A stretch of DNA of 10,384 nucleotides from JACNLN01 sp964626495 (GTDB lineage: Bacteria > Fidelibacterota > Marinisomatia > Marinisomatales > CAZVFT01), in NCBI GenBank assembly GCA_964626495.1, contig CAZVFT010000086.1, positions 1 through 10,384 of the forward strand, in the 5' to 3' direction. The notes beneath the pieces are model-generated. The model saw only the letters and a list, made by a program, of their open reading frames with translations. It was not told the origin of the DNA and did no database searches. Within the stretch, counting starts at the first letter, position 1. Each line of letters starts with the position of its first letter. Below, in pieces: positions 1-7,028 of the stretch. The translations under genes and the position numbers were made by a program.

Positions 1-14
1 TGTCATTAAGACCG

Positions 15-35
15 TTCCGTCAAGAGCCGGACAGG
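15..35 (-). repeat. 21-bp dispersed repeat, copy 1 (3' of hsp20)
   Basis: Read on the minus strand this is CCTGTCCGG-CTCT-TGACGGAA, starting 6 bp past the hsp20 stop codon. It matches 19 of 21 positions of a second copy at 7696-7716 (+), and both differences fall in the central four bases. Each copy contains the short inverted pair TCCG/CGGA. Both copies lie downstream of a stop codon in the same orientation relative to the gene. The match is seen directly; a role (transcript end, REP-like element) is inference. Confidence 0.6.
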
Positions 36-40
36 ACAGT

Positions 41-487
41 TTAGCTGATTGTCACAGAGACCTTTTCAGGTTCTACAGGGGTTTTTGTTGGAAGAGAAAC
101 GGTCAGCACACCATTTTTATAGTTTGCCTTGATTTTTCCTTCCTCTACCTCATCGGGGAGCCTGAAAGAGCGTGAGAATTTGCCATATGAGATTTCCCTG
201 CAGTAACAATTATCAATGTTGTCTTCCACGTCACTCTTTTTCTCGCCGGAGATGGTAAGAACGCCGTCCTGAAGATCAACATCAATGTCCTTTTTAGTCA
301 TTCCGGGCGCTTCCACGCGAAGGGTAAACTCTTTATCTCCCTGGAGAACTTCAACAGCTGGGAACCAGTCACCCGAGGAAATAGCCGTTCCGTCTAAAGT
401 CCTGCGAAACATGGAATCTAAGAACCGATCAATTTCATTAAAAGGTCTTAGAACGTTGTATCTGGGGTTCCATTTTACTAAAGTCAT
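41..487 (-). CDS. hsp20: Small heat shock protein, Hsp20/alpha-crystallin family
   Basis: An ATP-independent cytoplasmic holdase chaperone that binds unfolding proteins. The product is 148 aa, the usual length for bacterial class A Hsp20. The N-terminal arm (residues 1-40, with the typical pattern of Trp6, Pro15-Phe16 and a 'EIDRFLDSMF' helix) precedes an alpha-crystallin domain from about residue 41 (DWFPAVEV) to 135. The domain contains 'SYGKFSRSFRLP' and the hallmark NGVLTVSLP (125-133). A C-terminal V-x-I tail motif (VTI, 145-147) matches the IxI anchor used for oligomer assembly. I chose the ATG at 487 because GGAG lies 8 nt upstream of it; the frame can be extended to a TTG at 562, but those residues are not family-like. 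A Cys-Tyr-Cys sits in the loop before 'REISYG'. No CIRCE operator is visible upstream. The gene is alone on its strand here. Identification is firm. Confidence 0.95.
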   Translation of the reverse strand: MTLVKWNPRYNVLRPFNEIDRFLDSMFRRTLDGTAISSGDWFPAVEVLQGDKEFTLRVEAPGMTKKDIDVDLQDGVLTISGEKKSDVEDNIDNCYCREISYGKFSRSFRLPDEVEEGKIKANYKNGVLTVSLPTKTPVEPEKVSVTIS

Positions 488-776
488 TGTTATGTCTCCT
501 TTCTGTTTTTTATTTTCAAACCATTTTATCAAATAACCACATCTCGCCCATACTAATTGCAATGGATATGCCAGAGTAGATATTGTGACACGATGGCGTA
601 TCAGGTAAGTTGTTTATGTCAGCAGGCAGGAAAGGATGGCATAGAGTGAGACAAACAATCAGACAATTATCTTCTATAGTGATACAGGGGTTGCTAAACC
701 AGCAATTTATCATCGCAAGCAAGATTAATTCATTTTAATTTAAGGGGGTATCAATGCAAGGGAAAAGGAGAGCAAA
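488..776. other. Intergenic region between divergent hsp20 and methyltransferase genes
   Basis: A 289-bp spacer that should hold the promoters of both divergently transcribed genes. I find no CIRCE element and no confident -35/-10 pair. A small hairpin, TTGCT (691-695) with AGCAA (701-705), lies ahead of the methyltransferase. The small open frames here show no family-like protein sequence or ribosome site. Confidence 0.5.
766..770 (+). promoter_or_regulatory. Ribosome binding site deciding the TTG start at 777
   Basis: AGGAG lies 6 nt before the TTG at 777, which supports this unusual start codon over the out-of-frame ATG at 754. Confidence 0.7.
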
Positions 777-1427
777 TTGGCATATACAAAATGGAAGGAC
801 GTCGATCAAGTTGAGCGATATGCTATAAGGAGATATCGTTCTTGGGATCAGCGGTGGATTGACAAGCGTGAGAAGAAGATTGTTCAGGGCTTGTTTACAA
901 AGCACAAAATCAGAGGAATAATTCTTGACATACCGGTTGGACCTGGGAGGTTTCAGCCGCTTCTGAGTAAATTTGGGGATGTGTTAAGTGCGGATTTAGG
1001 GTACATGCCCGTCCTGTACCAGAAAGAGCGAGTTGGAATTAGTTGCGGCTCGATTAACGCCAACGCAGAACATATCCCATTACAAACCAATAGCGTGGAT
1101 ATCATATTCTGTTTTCGTCTTTTCCAGCATATGCATAAAAGCAAAGAACGAGTTGCAATCTTAAGGGAGTTCAATCGCGTGAGCAAATCCTGGGTTGTCG
1201 TTTCCTGCTATCTTTCATCGGTTCTCCATAATATACATCGGCGCATTATCCAGCAGCCCTCACGAATTACACTATTGAAAAAAAGAGAGTTCGAGGAAGA
1301 AATCAATGAGAGCGGATTGAAGCTGATAGAAATGTCTTCAGTGGTACCGGGATTACATGCCAACAGAATTTGTCTGTTTTCTACCAACGGCTCGGCGCAA
1401 ATACCGCTTGGCTCGTCTCCGCCGTAA
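777..1427 (+). CDS. Class I SAM-dependent methyltransferase (methyltransf_11-like)
   Basis: Probable S-adenosylmethionine-dependent methyltransferase, 216 aa, cytoplasmic, acceptor unknown. Visible Rossmann-fold motifs are motif I 'ILDIPVGPGRF' (49-59, SAM-binding glycine loop), an acidic residue in 'SADLG' (Asp73, end of strand 2), 'AEHIPLQTNSVDIIFCFRLFQHM' style residues around 97-119 (motifs II/III, in place of the common 'lPfpdnsFD'), and 'EFNRVSKSWVVVS' (131-143). The C-terminal 'PGLHANRICLF' (191-201) resembles the last strands of related enzymes; the final 15 residues look like an unstructured tail. The start is TTG with a good AGGAG. The 3' end overlaps the convergent kinase gene by 75 bp. 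The neighbouring WaaP/KdkA-like kinase suggests a glycolipid or polysaccharide acceptor, but that is inference. The fold assignment is strong, the substrate unknown. Confidence 0.82.
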   Translation: MAYTKWKDVDQVERYAIRRYRSWDQRWIDKREKKIVQGLFTKHKIRGIILDIPVGPGRFQPLLSKFGDVLSADLGYMPVLYQKERVGISCGSINANAEHIPLQTNSVDIIFCFRLFQHMHKSKERVAILREFNRVSKSWVVVSCYLSSVLHNIHRRIIQQPSRITLLKKREFEEEINESGLKLIEMSSVVPGLHANRICLFSTNGSAQIPLGSSPP

Positions 1428-2159
1428 AAGTCTTTTTCTATAAGCAGAGTATTCCTGAACCCAATTGCTGGAAACGCTGCTCTCTCTTTCATAGATATCA
1501 AAAAATTGATGTAAAAGTTTCTGGTTAAACTCTAAATCCTCAGATTGTTTAAAATATAATTTTTTCAAGTCATGTAAACGCTGTTTTACAGACAGCTTTT
1601 TGAAACATTTTGCTCTGTTGAGGTCTACGATATAGACATCGCCAATTTCATTTACCAAAAAGTTTCCAGTTGTGAGATCTCGATGTAAGATACCAGCATT
1701 GTGCATTCGAGAGATACTTAGGGCAAGATCGGATATTGTTTTCACTTTGATTTTTTTTTGAACATCCGTTTTGAGAAGCCTGCGAACTGTCTGGTGCGTG
1801 TGAATAGCTCTGGTAATGGTAATATTTTCTTTGATAAAGCCTTGCTGGCGTTTTGTGTAGACAAATAGAGGCTCTGGTGTTCTTGCGCCGCAGCTAATCA
1901 ATTTGTGTGCAATGTCCCAGCTTGTTTGAGCGCGACTTTTGAAGGAGATGCTCAGATAGTAGTGGATAGGATGTCGCCAGCCAAACCACTTAACGACTAC
2001 AGGACCAAGTTTTGTACTTAAGCGCGCTACCAAGTTGGGCTTTGTATCATATACCTCGTCTGCAAGTTCGTTGAGAGCGTCTCGATCCAGTAGATGTTTG
2101 AGCGAGAGGGGTTCCGGGATCTTACCGGCTGTAGTAATAGACTTAGAAAGGCAAAACAT
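1353..2159 (-). CDS. Lipopolysaccharide kinase-like protein (WaaP/KdkA/InaA family)
   Basis: A protein-kinase-fold enzyme of the family that phosphorylates Kdo or heptose in the LPS inner core, acting on the cytoplasmic side of the inner membrane. The product is 268 aa. Visible features are a candidate ATP-binding Lys57 in 'PVVVKWF', the catalytic loop 'HRDLTTGNFLV' (159-169: His159, Asp161, Asn166), and a metal-binding 'YIVDLNRAK' (176-184) where Asp179 stands in for the DFG aspartate. DLNR or DFDR at this site is typical of LPS kinases rather than Ser/Thr kinases. The C-terminus is strongly basic (RKRLLRRRRAKRYLRR, about 243-258), fitting contact with anionic membrane lipids. The ATG at 2159 lacks a clear Shine-Dalgarno. 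The 3' end overlaps the convergent methyltransferase, an arrangement suggesting envelope glycolipid modification. The exact sugar substrate cannot be told. Confidence 0.85.
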   Translation of the reverse strand: MFCLSKSITTAGKIPEPLSLKHLLDRDALNELADEVYDTKPNLVARLSTKLGPVVVKWFGWRHPIHYYLSISFKSRAQTSWDIAHKLISCGARTPEPLFVYTKRQQGFIKENITITRAIHTHQTVRRLLKTDVQKKIKVKTISDLALSISRMHNAGILHRDLTTGNFLVNEIGDVYIVDLNRAKCFKKLSVKQRLHDLKKLYFKQSEDLEFNQKLLHQFFDIYERESSVSSNWVQEYSAYRKRLLRRRRAKRYLRRAVGRKQTNSVGM

Positions 2160-2777
2160 AGTAAGGAAAAATTAAAGACAGCGAAACTGTTGGTCAAGTT
2201 TCTTGAACAAATAAAAACTACCACCGTAGGTGTTGAATGGTTTTCGAATATTCAGTCCCTCTCAGGGTTGTTCGGGGTTTACTCACTTTTCCACTCATAT
2301 TTAACATCTTCGAAGTTTCCTCATTATTCTGTTTAGTTTTTGACTGACCTGTTTTTGGGGTTCATATACATTTACGCAAACAGATCAGACCACCCCTCAG
2401 TCGGCAGCCTGACAGGTTGCACTCCTCCCAGCCAGTGGGCGGGCAGGCCTGACAAGGAGGGGAATAAGGGGAGGTTTTCCAACTAAAAAATTAATAAAGC
2501 CTATTTCTCCTGGATAGCTGGTGGATTAATCAGGATTATTTGCTAAGTTTCGGTGCATCAAGAGATAAAACATAAAATATTTTAATTACATTTTTGTGGA
2601 CCAAAGCTTGGGAGTTTTATCTTGAAGCAGAGTTCTGGATAAGGATTAATGTCAAGTTAATTCAACAGCGCGATCCATCGCCCCGCCATCAGCAGGGGGA
2701 GCGGATGTTGTTACCCAAATGTCCCGCTTGGCGACCTTTGCGGTGAATGATTTAGGTTAGAACAGAGCCATTAATTT
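2160..2777. other. 618-bp intergenic region with repeat relics
   Basis: No convincing gene. It separates the divergent kinase and Nudix genes, so promoters for both should lie here. Contents: an AT-rich first part; a G+C-rich imperfect palindrome at 2389-2475 (listed separately); an AT-rich stretch around 2480-2600; and a second GC-rich patch at about 2675-2746, including CCCC (2681-2684) facing GGGG (2695-2698) and a CTTGGCGAC/CTTTGCGGT-like duplication near 2727-2744. An 80-codon plus-strand frame (2094-2336) runs antisense across the kinase start and shows no recognisable protein features. Confidence 0.5.
2389..2475. repeat. Imperfect palindromic GC-rich repeat, MITE-like or REP-like
   Basis: The ends are ACCACCCCT (2389-2397) and AGGGGAGGT (2467-2475), which are inverted copies with one mismatch. 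Inside, CTCCTCCC (2422-2429) faces AAGGAGGGG (2454-2462), and CCTGACAGG (2408-2416) and CCTGACAAGG (2449-2458) are near-direct copies. The stretch is far richer in GC than the AT-rich DNA around it. Palindromes of the type 'ACCTCCCCT...AGGGGAGGT' are familiar as dispersed non-coding repeats in FCB-type genomes; that this is one is inference from pattern memory. No transposase is present. Confidence 0.5.
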
Positions 2778-3440
2778 ATGATGAGAACGGGAAATACATT
2801 TATACAAGCACTCAACTCGCAGTTAATGATTGACCTTCCGGGTAAAAGTTTTCAGGAACAAATGGCGCCTGTTCCCCGATACATTAAACAGGAGATGTTA
2901 TCAAGGAGACAAAACGTAGTTCAATCGGCAGTTTTAATTCTCCTTTTTCCTGACGACGTTGAGTGGCGTTTTATTCTCACAGAACGATCAGACAGAGTGG
3001 AATATCACCGAAAGCAGATTTCATTACCGGGAGGGTCGCGTGAAGAAGGAGAAACCCTTCTACAAACAGCTCTCCGCGAGACCAATGAAGAGATTGGACT
3101 GCCTTTGGACGATATTATGGTTGTTGGCAAATTATCACCCCTTTTTATTCCAGTGAGCAGATTTAACGTCCACCCGTTCGTTGGCTGGGCTGAGGGGAAG
3201 CCAAAAATCAACCCCGATCCTGTAGAGGTGTCGATGATACACGAGATAACAGTGCAAGACTTGTTGGAAAAGAATAACTTAAAGCAGGAAACAAGAATTA
3301 TCCATAATGTTGAAGTAGATGTTCCTTATTTTGATTTTGAAGGAGAGAAGGTGTGGGGAGCAACCGCTATGATTTTAGGAGAGTTTCGGGAGGTGTTACG
3401 TAGAACAGAAAAGTCTGCTCCAAACAGGAACCAACGATGA
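2778..3440 (+). CDS. Nudix hydrolase, CoA pyrophosphatase-like (NudL/UPF0035 type)
   Basis: Predicted to hydrolyse CoA or a related nucleotide diphosphate derivative in the cytoplasm; 220 aa. The Nudix box G-x5-E-x7-RE-x-x-EE-x-G-L spans residues 86-108 (Gly86, Glu92, Arg100, Glu101, Glu104, Glu105, Gly107), with Thr102 where a bulky hydrophobic residue is usual. Just before it, 'LTERSDRVEYHRKQISLPGG' (67-86) matches the UPF0035/CoA-pyrophosphatase signature (LTxRs...H.gqvSfPGG). The N-terminal 'LPGKSFQEQMAP' (20-31) is also family-like, which favours the ATG at 2778 over Met29, although Met29 has AGGA 4 nt upstream and 2778 has no clear ribosome site. The stop overlaps the receptor start as ATGA, implying translational coupling. 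The hydrolase class is sure; CoA as substrate is likely, not proven. Confidence 0.88.
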   Translation: MMRTGNTFIQALNSQLMIDLPGKSFQEQMAPVPRYIKQEMLSRRQNVVQSAVLILLFPDDVEWRFILTERSDRVEYHRKQISLPGGSREEGETLLQTALRETNEEIGLPLDDIMVVGKLSPLFIPVSRFNVHPFVGWAEGKPKINPDPVEVSMIHEITVQDLLEKNNLKQETRIIHNVEVDVPYFDFEGEKVWGATAMILGEFREVLRRTEKSAPNRNQR

Positions 3441-5758
3441 CTACAGCCCGAAAAACAATCCACAAGTTTGGGAAATTTGCTCAAAATTTTAGAATTTTCG
3501 CTCTCATCATTATGATGACATTATTATCCCCATTTCCTCTTCAAGCTGACAGCGAAGCCACCGTTTCAGGCTATGTTCTGGATGCAGAGAATGGAGAAGC
3601 CCTCCCTGGAGCAAATGTTTATCTGTCTGGCACAGATTTTGGAATAGCAACGAACAGTGATGGATATTTTGCTCTGGTGGAGATTCCTCCGGGAAGCTAT
3701 GAATTAATTATTACCTATGTTGGCTACAAGACACATAAGAGCACTATCCATCTTTCTGGCGTGGGTAATATCCGAAGTAATATCGAACTTGTTCCACAGG
3801 CGGTGGAGATGGCGGGTGTTGAGATATCTGGAAGACGAGTTGAGCGAAAAGTCAATATCCAGACCAGCCGGGTGACTCTAAATGTTCGCCAGTTAAAAAG
3901 TGTACCGCAGCTGGGCGAGACGGACCTTCTGAGGGCGCTGCAGGGCTTGCCGGGCGTTCTGACAGAAACGGAATTCAGCACTGGGCTCGTCATCCGCGGG
4001 GGTAATACCGATCAAAACCTCATTCTTCTTGACGGAATTACCGTGTATAATCCCTCACATCTTGGAGGGGTCTTTTCCAATTTTATTGTGGATGCGGTAA
4101 AGGAAGCCGAGCTGTTAAAAGGAGGCTTTAACGCTGAATATGGCGGTCGTCTATCTGCCGTACTGAATGTTCGCAGTCGCGAGGGAAATCAAAAGCGATT
4201 TGATGGGAGGGCGTCCATTTCCCTGATCTCAGCCCAAGCCACCCTCGAAGGTCCCGTTGGGAAAGGCGCATGGCTTGTGTCCGCACGAAGGACATACTTT
4301 GATCAGGTATTCAAGGGAACAAAATTGTACTTTCCTTACTATTTCTATGACGTTCAGGGGCATATTTTTCAGGACTTTACGGACAGAGACAGACTGTCCA
4401 TCAGCTGGTATGCTGGGATTGACGATCTGTACTTGGAAGAATTTGATATGACGGGAAGTTGGGGAAACAAAACCGTCAGTGCAAACTATCGCAAGCTTTT
4501 CAATGAGAGATTGGTGTCCAACTGGCTTCTGGCGAAAAGCCGGTTTGACATTTTATTTGGACTGGGAGGTGGTTCGGGCATTAAGGAAACGGACTATATT
4601 GACGATATAAGTTTTCGTTCAGATTGGACTTATTTCGCTTCCAAGAAAAACCAGATCAGATTTGGCGTCGAGATAAAGGATTTATCTTTCGTATATCACA
4701 GCACTTTCGGAGATACCGTCATCTTTGATGCGAAGGAGAGTCCTATTGAGGCAGCAGCATATGTGAAACTGAAGAACGGGCTTTCCCCACTCTTTATGAT
4801 CGAACCCGGGATTCGACTCAATTATTATGAGTTCAATCAAACAAAATGGTACCTGGATCCTCGTCTGGGACTAAAATATTTACTTACCCCGGATAGATAC
4901 CTCAATGCTTCCATTGGTGTTTACCACCAGTTCATGGAGGTAATACAGGATGACTATTATCCCAAAGTGATGGATGCATGGGTTGCGGTAGACCCTTCTG
5001 TAGAAGCCGCTTCTGCCGTGCAGGTCGTTCTGGGGTATGAAGAATATTTCGGAGCTGCTTATCGCCTCCAGATTGAAGCTTATTACAAAACGATGAAAAA
5101 TATGATGACTTTTGTGGACGATCGATCTACCATGGACGAGGTTCCGTCCGACACGAGCTTAAGCGGTCTGGTGGATCTTGGTGATGGATATGCTTATGGA
5201 GCGGAGTTGTTTTTCCACAAAGAGTTTGGTAGATTGAATGGCTGGGTGGCTTATTCTTATTCTGTAGCCCGAAAGCAGCTTGGTGGCAAGGAATATTTTA
5301 CCAACTGGGATCGCCGCCATGTTTTTAACATTGTGGGAAATTTCAAACTGACAAAAAGATGGGGGGCGAACCTGAAATGGACCTATCAGTCAGGTCAACC
5401 TCATACGCCAATTCTCGGGTACTATATAGAAAAGCTGCCCGCTGAACCTGAGCCGTACTACCGAACCATTCCTGGGGGAAGAAACTCTATTCGATACCCG
5501 CCCTATCATCGTCTTGATATTGGACTGGTTGGTCACTACAAGCTCTTTGGAGCGAAGGTTGAATTCTTCCTGCAGGCAGTAAATGCATACTGGCGGGAAA
5601 ATGTTTTTAGGTATTTTTACCAGTTTGGTAGCAGGTATAACGGCATTGATGACGATGGGGATGATATCATTGATGAAGAAGACGAGGGAATTCCTAAGAA
5701 GGTGGTAATTAATGGATTTCCTATCATTCCAACAATAGGAGTTACCATTGATTTTTAA
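3437..5758 (+). CDS. TonB-dependent outer-membrane receptor with carboxypeptidase-regulatory-like N-domain
   Basis: An outer-membrane active transporter driven by TonB-ExbBD; ligand unknown. It is 773 aa. Residues 1-37 form a signal peptide (basic start, hydrophobic 'FALIIMMTLLSPFPLQA', likely cut after Ala37). Residues 42-119 are a CarboxypepD_reg-like beta-sandwich (VSGYVLDAENGEALPGANVYL, then 'TNSDGYFAL', 'PPGSYELIITYVGYK'). A plug domain follows at about 145-250, with 'LLRALQGLPGV', 'IRGGNTDQNLILLDGITVYNP' style residues around 186-206 and 'GGFNAEYGGRLSAVLNVRS'. The rest is a beta-barrel ending in aromatic Phe773. The barrel is compact; many SusC-type receptors are near 1000 aa. An acidic Asp-rich loop (735-751) precedes the last strands. 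It starts inside the Nudix stop codon (ATGA), and a DUF4249-like lipoprotein follows, a receptor/lipoprotein pairing common in Bacteroidota. I see no clear TonB box. Confidence 0.93.
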   Translation: MTTARKTIHKFGKFAQNFRIFALIIMMTLLSPFPLQADSEATVSGYVLDAENGEALPGANVYLSGTDFGIATNSDGYFALVEIPPGSYELIITYVGYKTHKSTIHLSGVGNIRSNIELVPQAVEMAGVEISGRRVERKVNIQTSRVTLNVRQLKSVPQLGETDLLRALQGLPGVLTETEFSTGLVIRGGNTDQNLILLDGITVYNPSHLGGVFSNFIVDAVKEAELLKGGFNAEYGGRLSAVLNVRSREGNQKRFDGRASISLISAQATLEGPVGKGAWLVSARRTYFDQVFKGTKLYFPYYFYDVQGHIFQDFTDRDRLSISWYAGIDDLYLEEFDMTGSWGNKTVSANYRKLFNERLVSNWLLAKSRFDILFGLGGGSGIKETDYIDDISFRSDWTYFASKKNQIRFGVEIKDLSFVYHSTFGDTVIFDAKESPIEAAAYVKLKNGLSPLFMIEPGIRLNYYEFNQTKWYLDPRLGLKYLLTPDRYLNASIGVYHQFMEVIQDDYYPKVMDAWVAVDPSVEAASAVQVVLGYEEYFGAAYRLQIEAYYKTMKNMMTFVDDRSTMDEVPSDTSLSGLVDLGDGYAYGAELFFHKEFGRLNGWVAYSYSVARKQLGGKEYFTNWDRRHVFNIVGNFKLTKRWGANLKWTYQSGQPHTPILGYYIEKLPAEPEPYYRTIPGGRNSIRYPPYHRLDIGLVGHYKLFGAKVEFFLQAVNAYWRENVFRYFYQFGSRYNGIDDDGDDIIDEEDEGIPKKVVINGFPIIPTIGVTIDF

Positions 5759-5772
5759 TTTACTATTTTCCT

Positions 5773-5837
5773 CCTCCACATGTCGCGGAGGTCACAAAGG
5801 ACTCCTGTGGAGAGCTCCTTTCTGGAGCATCGCTCCA
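5773..5837 (+). repeat. Cluster of GGAG/CTCC inverted repeats between receptor and lipoprotein genes
   Basis: In the 112-bp spacer between the receptor stop and the lipoprotein start, short complementary units alternate: CCTCC (5773-5777) with GGAGG (5787-5791), CTCC (5802-5805) with GGAG (5809-5812), then CTCC (5815-5818), and a perfect hairpin TGGAGC (5823-5828), loop ATC, GCTCCA (5832-5837). Several alternative foldings are possible. No T-run follows, so it is not a standard terminator. It may be an intercistronic mRNA structure setting relative expression, or a repeat relic; both are inference. Confidence 0.5.
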
Positions 5838-5870
5838 CCCCTCCATCACTCCAAAATTTGCGCTGTCAAT

Positions 5871-6980
5871 ATGAAATCGATATGCTTATATCAGTTAAAG
5901 GTTTTTATGTGGATTGGCTCCCTGCTCTTCATCTCCTGTGAGCCTCCTGTGGATGCAACAGCATACGAGGAAAAACTTGTTGTTTATGGCAATCTCATTG
6001 CTAACGCACCTTTTATGGATACTGTTTTTGTTTCTCGTTCATACGAAATTGATGAACCGCACGAATCTAAAGAGAAATGGGTCTCCAATGCTACGGTGAC
6101 AATTTCTGGAAGTGGCGACACCATTTCTTTCCTTCCGGTTGTTGATAGTCCGGGAAGATATCTTGCTCAGCCATCACCTTGTTTTGTTCTCCCCGGGGTG
6201 GAGTACATTTTAGACGTGATATGGGAAGAATATCATGTGTCAGCTGTAACGCTGGTGCCTGACACTTTTTTTATTTGGAGCATTAGCTCGGATGATTGGG
6301 AATGCGAAGAAGAGACAGTATTGGTGGATTCTATCGGTTTACATCAGGATGAGAACAGCATGGAAGACATAATGTTTTCTGTCGCCATTGGCAATTTCAA
6401 TAATCTTGTTATGGACACAGTAGTTTACAGGGAAGGTCCTTGTTATACCACGAGTTTTGTTTCTGTACCGATGTTCATCTTAGAGTGGGAATCTGAAACG
6501 GAACCGGGAATGGTTCGCGTGGTAAGCTGGTCGCTGGAGGATACCGTGAAGGAGATGGAACCATTTAAGGACCTGGATGGAGACAGCCTTTTTGACGAGG
6601 GAGAACCTTTTCAGGATATAAATCAATCAGGCGAAAGAGACCTCTATCTTGTGAATGCTATTATTGACACATCGCTTTCTGCTATGGCTTTTAAAGGTCA
6701 GATGTTTCGCGATGAGGATGGAAATTATTATCGCCCGAATCCCGCAGTCTGGAATTTAAGTCAGAACGAACTCGATTTTGGGTGGATGTCATTTAATTAT
6801 TACGGCGTGCATCTGATAATCATTCAGGCAACCGACCACAGTTTCAGCGATTATTTCGAAGGAGATCCTTTTAGACAAAATCAGTATATCCTGCCCAACA
6901 GCAATATAGAAGGAGGATATGGTCTGTTTTCTTCATCATATTATCGTTATTTTTTGGTATATGTAGCCCCTGAATATTAG
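5871..6980 (+). CDS. DUF4249-like outer-membrane lipoprotein with calcium-loop-like motif
   Basis: Probable lipoprotein partner of the upstream receptor, 369 aa from the chosen start. The ATG at 5871 gives a lipoprotein signal: Lys2, Lys10, a hydrophobic run 'VFMWIGSLLFIS' and lipobox Cys23 followed by Glu-Pro-Pro. Starting earlier (TTG at 5748) would add an improbable peptide read from the spacer repeats. ATG 5907 has AAAGG upstream but leaves only ten residues before the cysteine. After the lipid anchor, 'EKLVVYGNLIANAPF...VFVSRSYEI', 'SNATVTISGSGD' and 'PGVEYILDV' follow the strand order of DUF4249 N-terminal domains. Residues 234-257 (DLDGDSLFDEGEPFQDINQSGERD) hold two Asp-rich loops resembling EF-hand or thrombospondin-3 calcium sites. 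It lies 112 bp after the receptor gene, probably in the same operon. The lipoprotein call is strong; the DUF4249 assignment is likely. Confidence 0.8.
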   Translation: MKSICLYQLKVFMWIGSLLFISCEPPVDATAYEEKLVVYGNLIANAPFMDTVFVSRSYEIDEPHESKEKWVSNATVTISGSGDTISFLPVVDSPGRYLAQPSPCFVLPGVEYILDVIWEEYHVSAVTLVPDTFFIWSISSDDWECEEETVLVDSIGLHQDENSMEDIMFSVAIGNFNNLVMDTVVYREGPCYTTSFVSVPMFILEWESETEPGMVRVVSWSLEDTVKEMEPFKDLDGDSLFDEGEPFQDINQSGERDLYLVNAIIDTSLSAMAFKGQMFRDEDGNYYRPNPAVWNLSQNELDFGWMSFNYYGVHLIIIQATDHSFSDYFEGDPFRQNQYILPNSNIEGGYGLFSSSYYRYFLVYVAPEY

Positions 6981-7028
6981 AATGGATAATATTTATTCTT
7001 TTGTAGTATCTAACAAAAGAGGAATACA

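Noticed and set aside
516..722. 68-codon minus-strand frame upstream of hsp20.
   Set aside because: No family resemblance and no supporting start signal; it occupies the expected divergent promoter region.
754..828. Short plus-strand frame starting at ATG 754 (24 codons), overlapping the methyltransferase start, as a possible leader peptide.
   Set aside because: It is out of frame with the downstream gene and has no composition or motif typical of leaders; the AGGAG at 766-770 fits the TTG at 777 instead.
2094..2336. 80-codon plus-strand frame across the kinase start and into the intergenic gap.
   Set aside because: It is antisense to the kinase for its first part, has no ribosome site, no domain-like pattern and a low-complexity Ser/Phe-rich end.
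5748..5870. N-terminal extension of the lipoprotein from a TTG at 5748.
   Set aside because: It would read through the GGAG/CTCC repeats and bury the lipoprotein signal 63 residues inside the protein.
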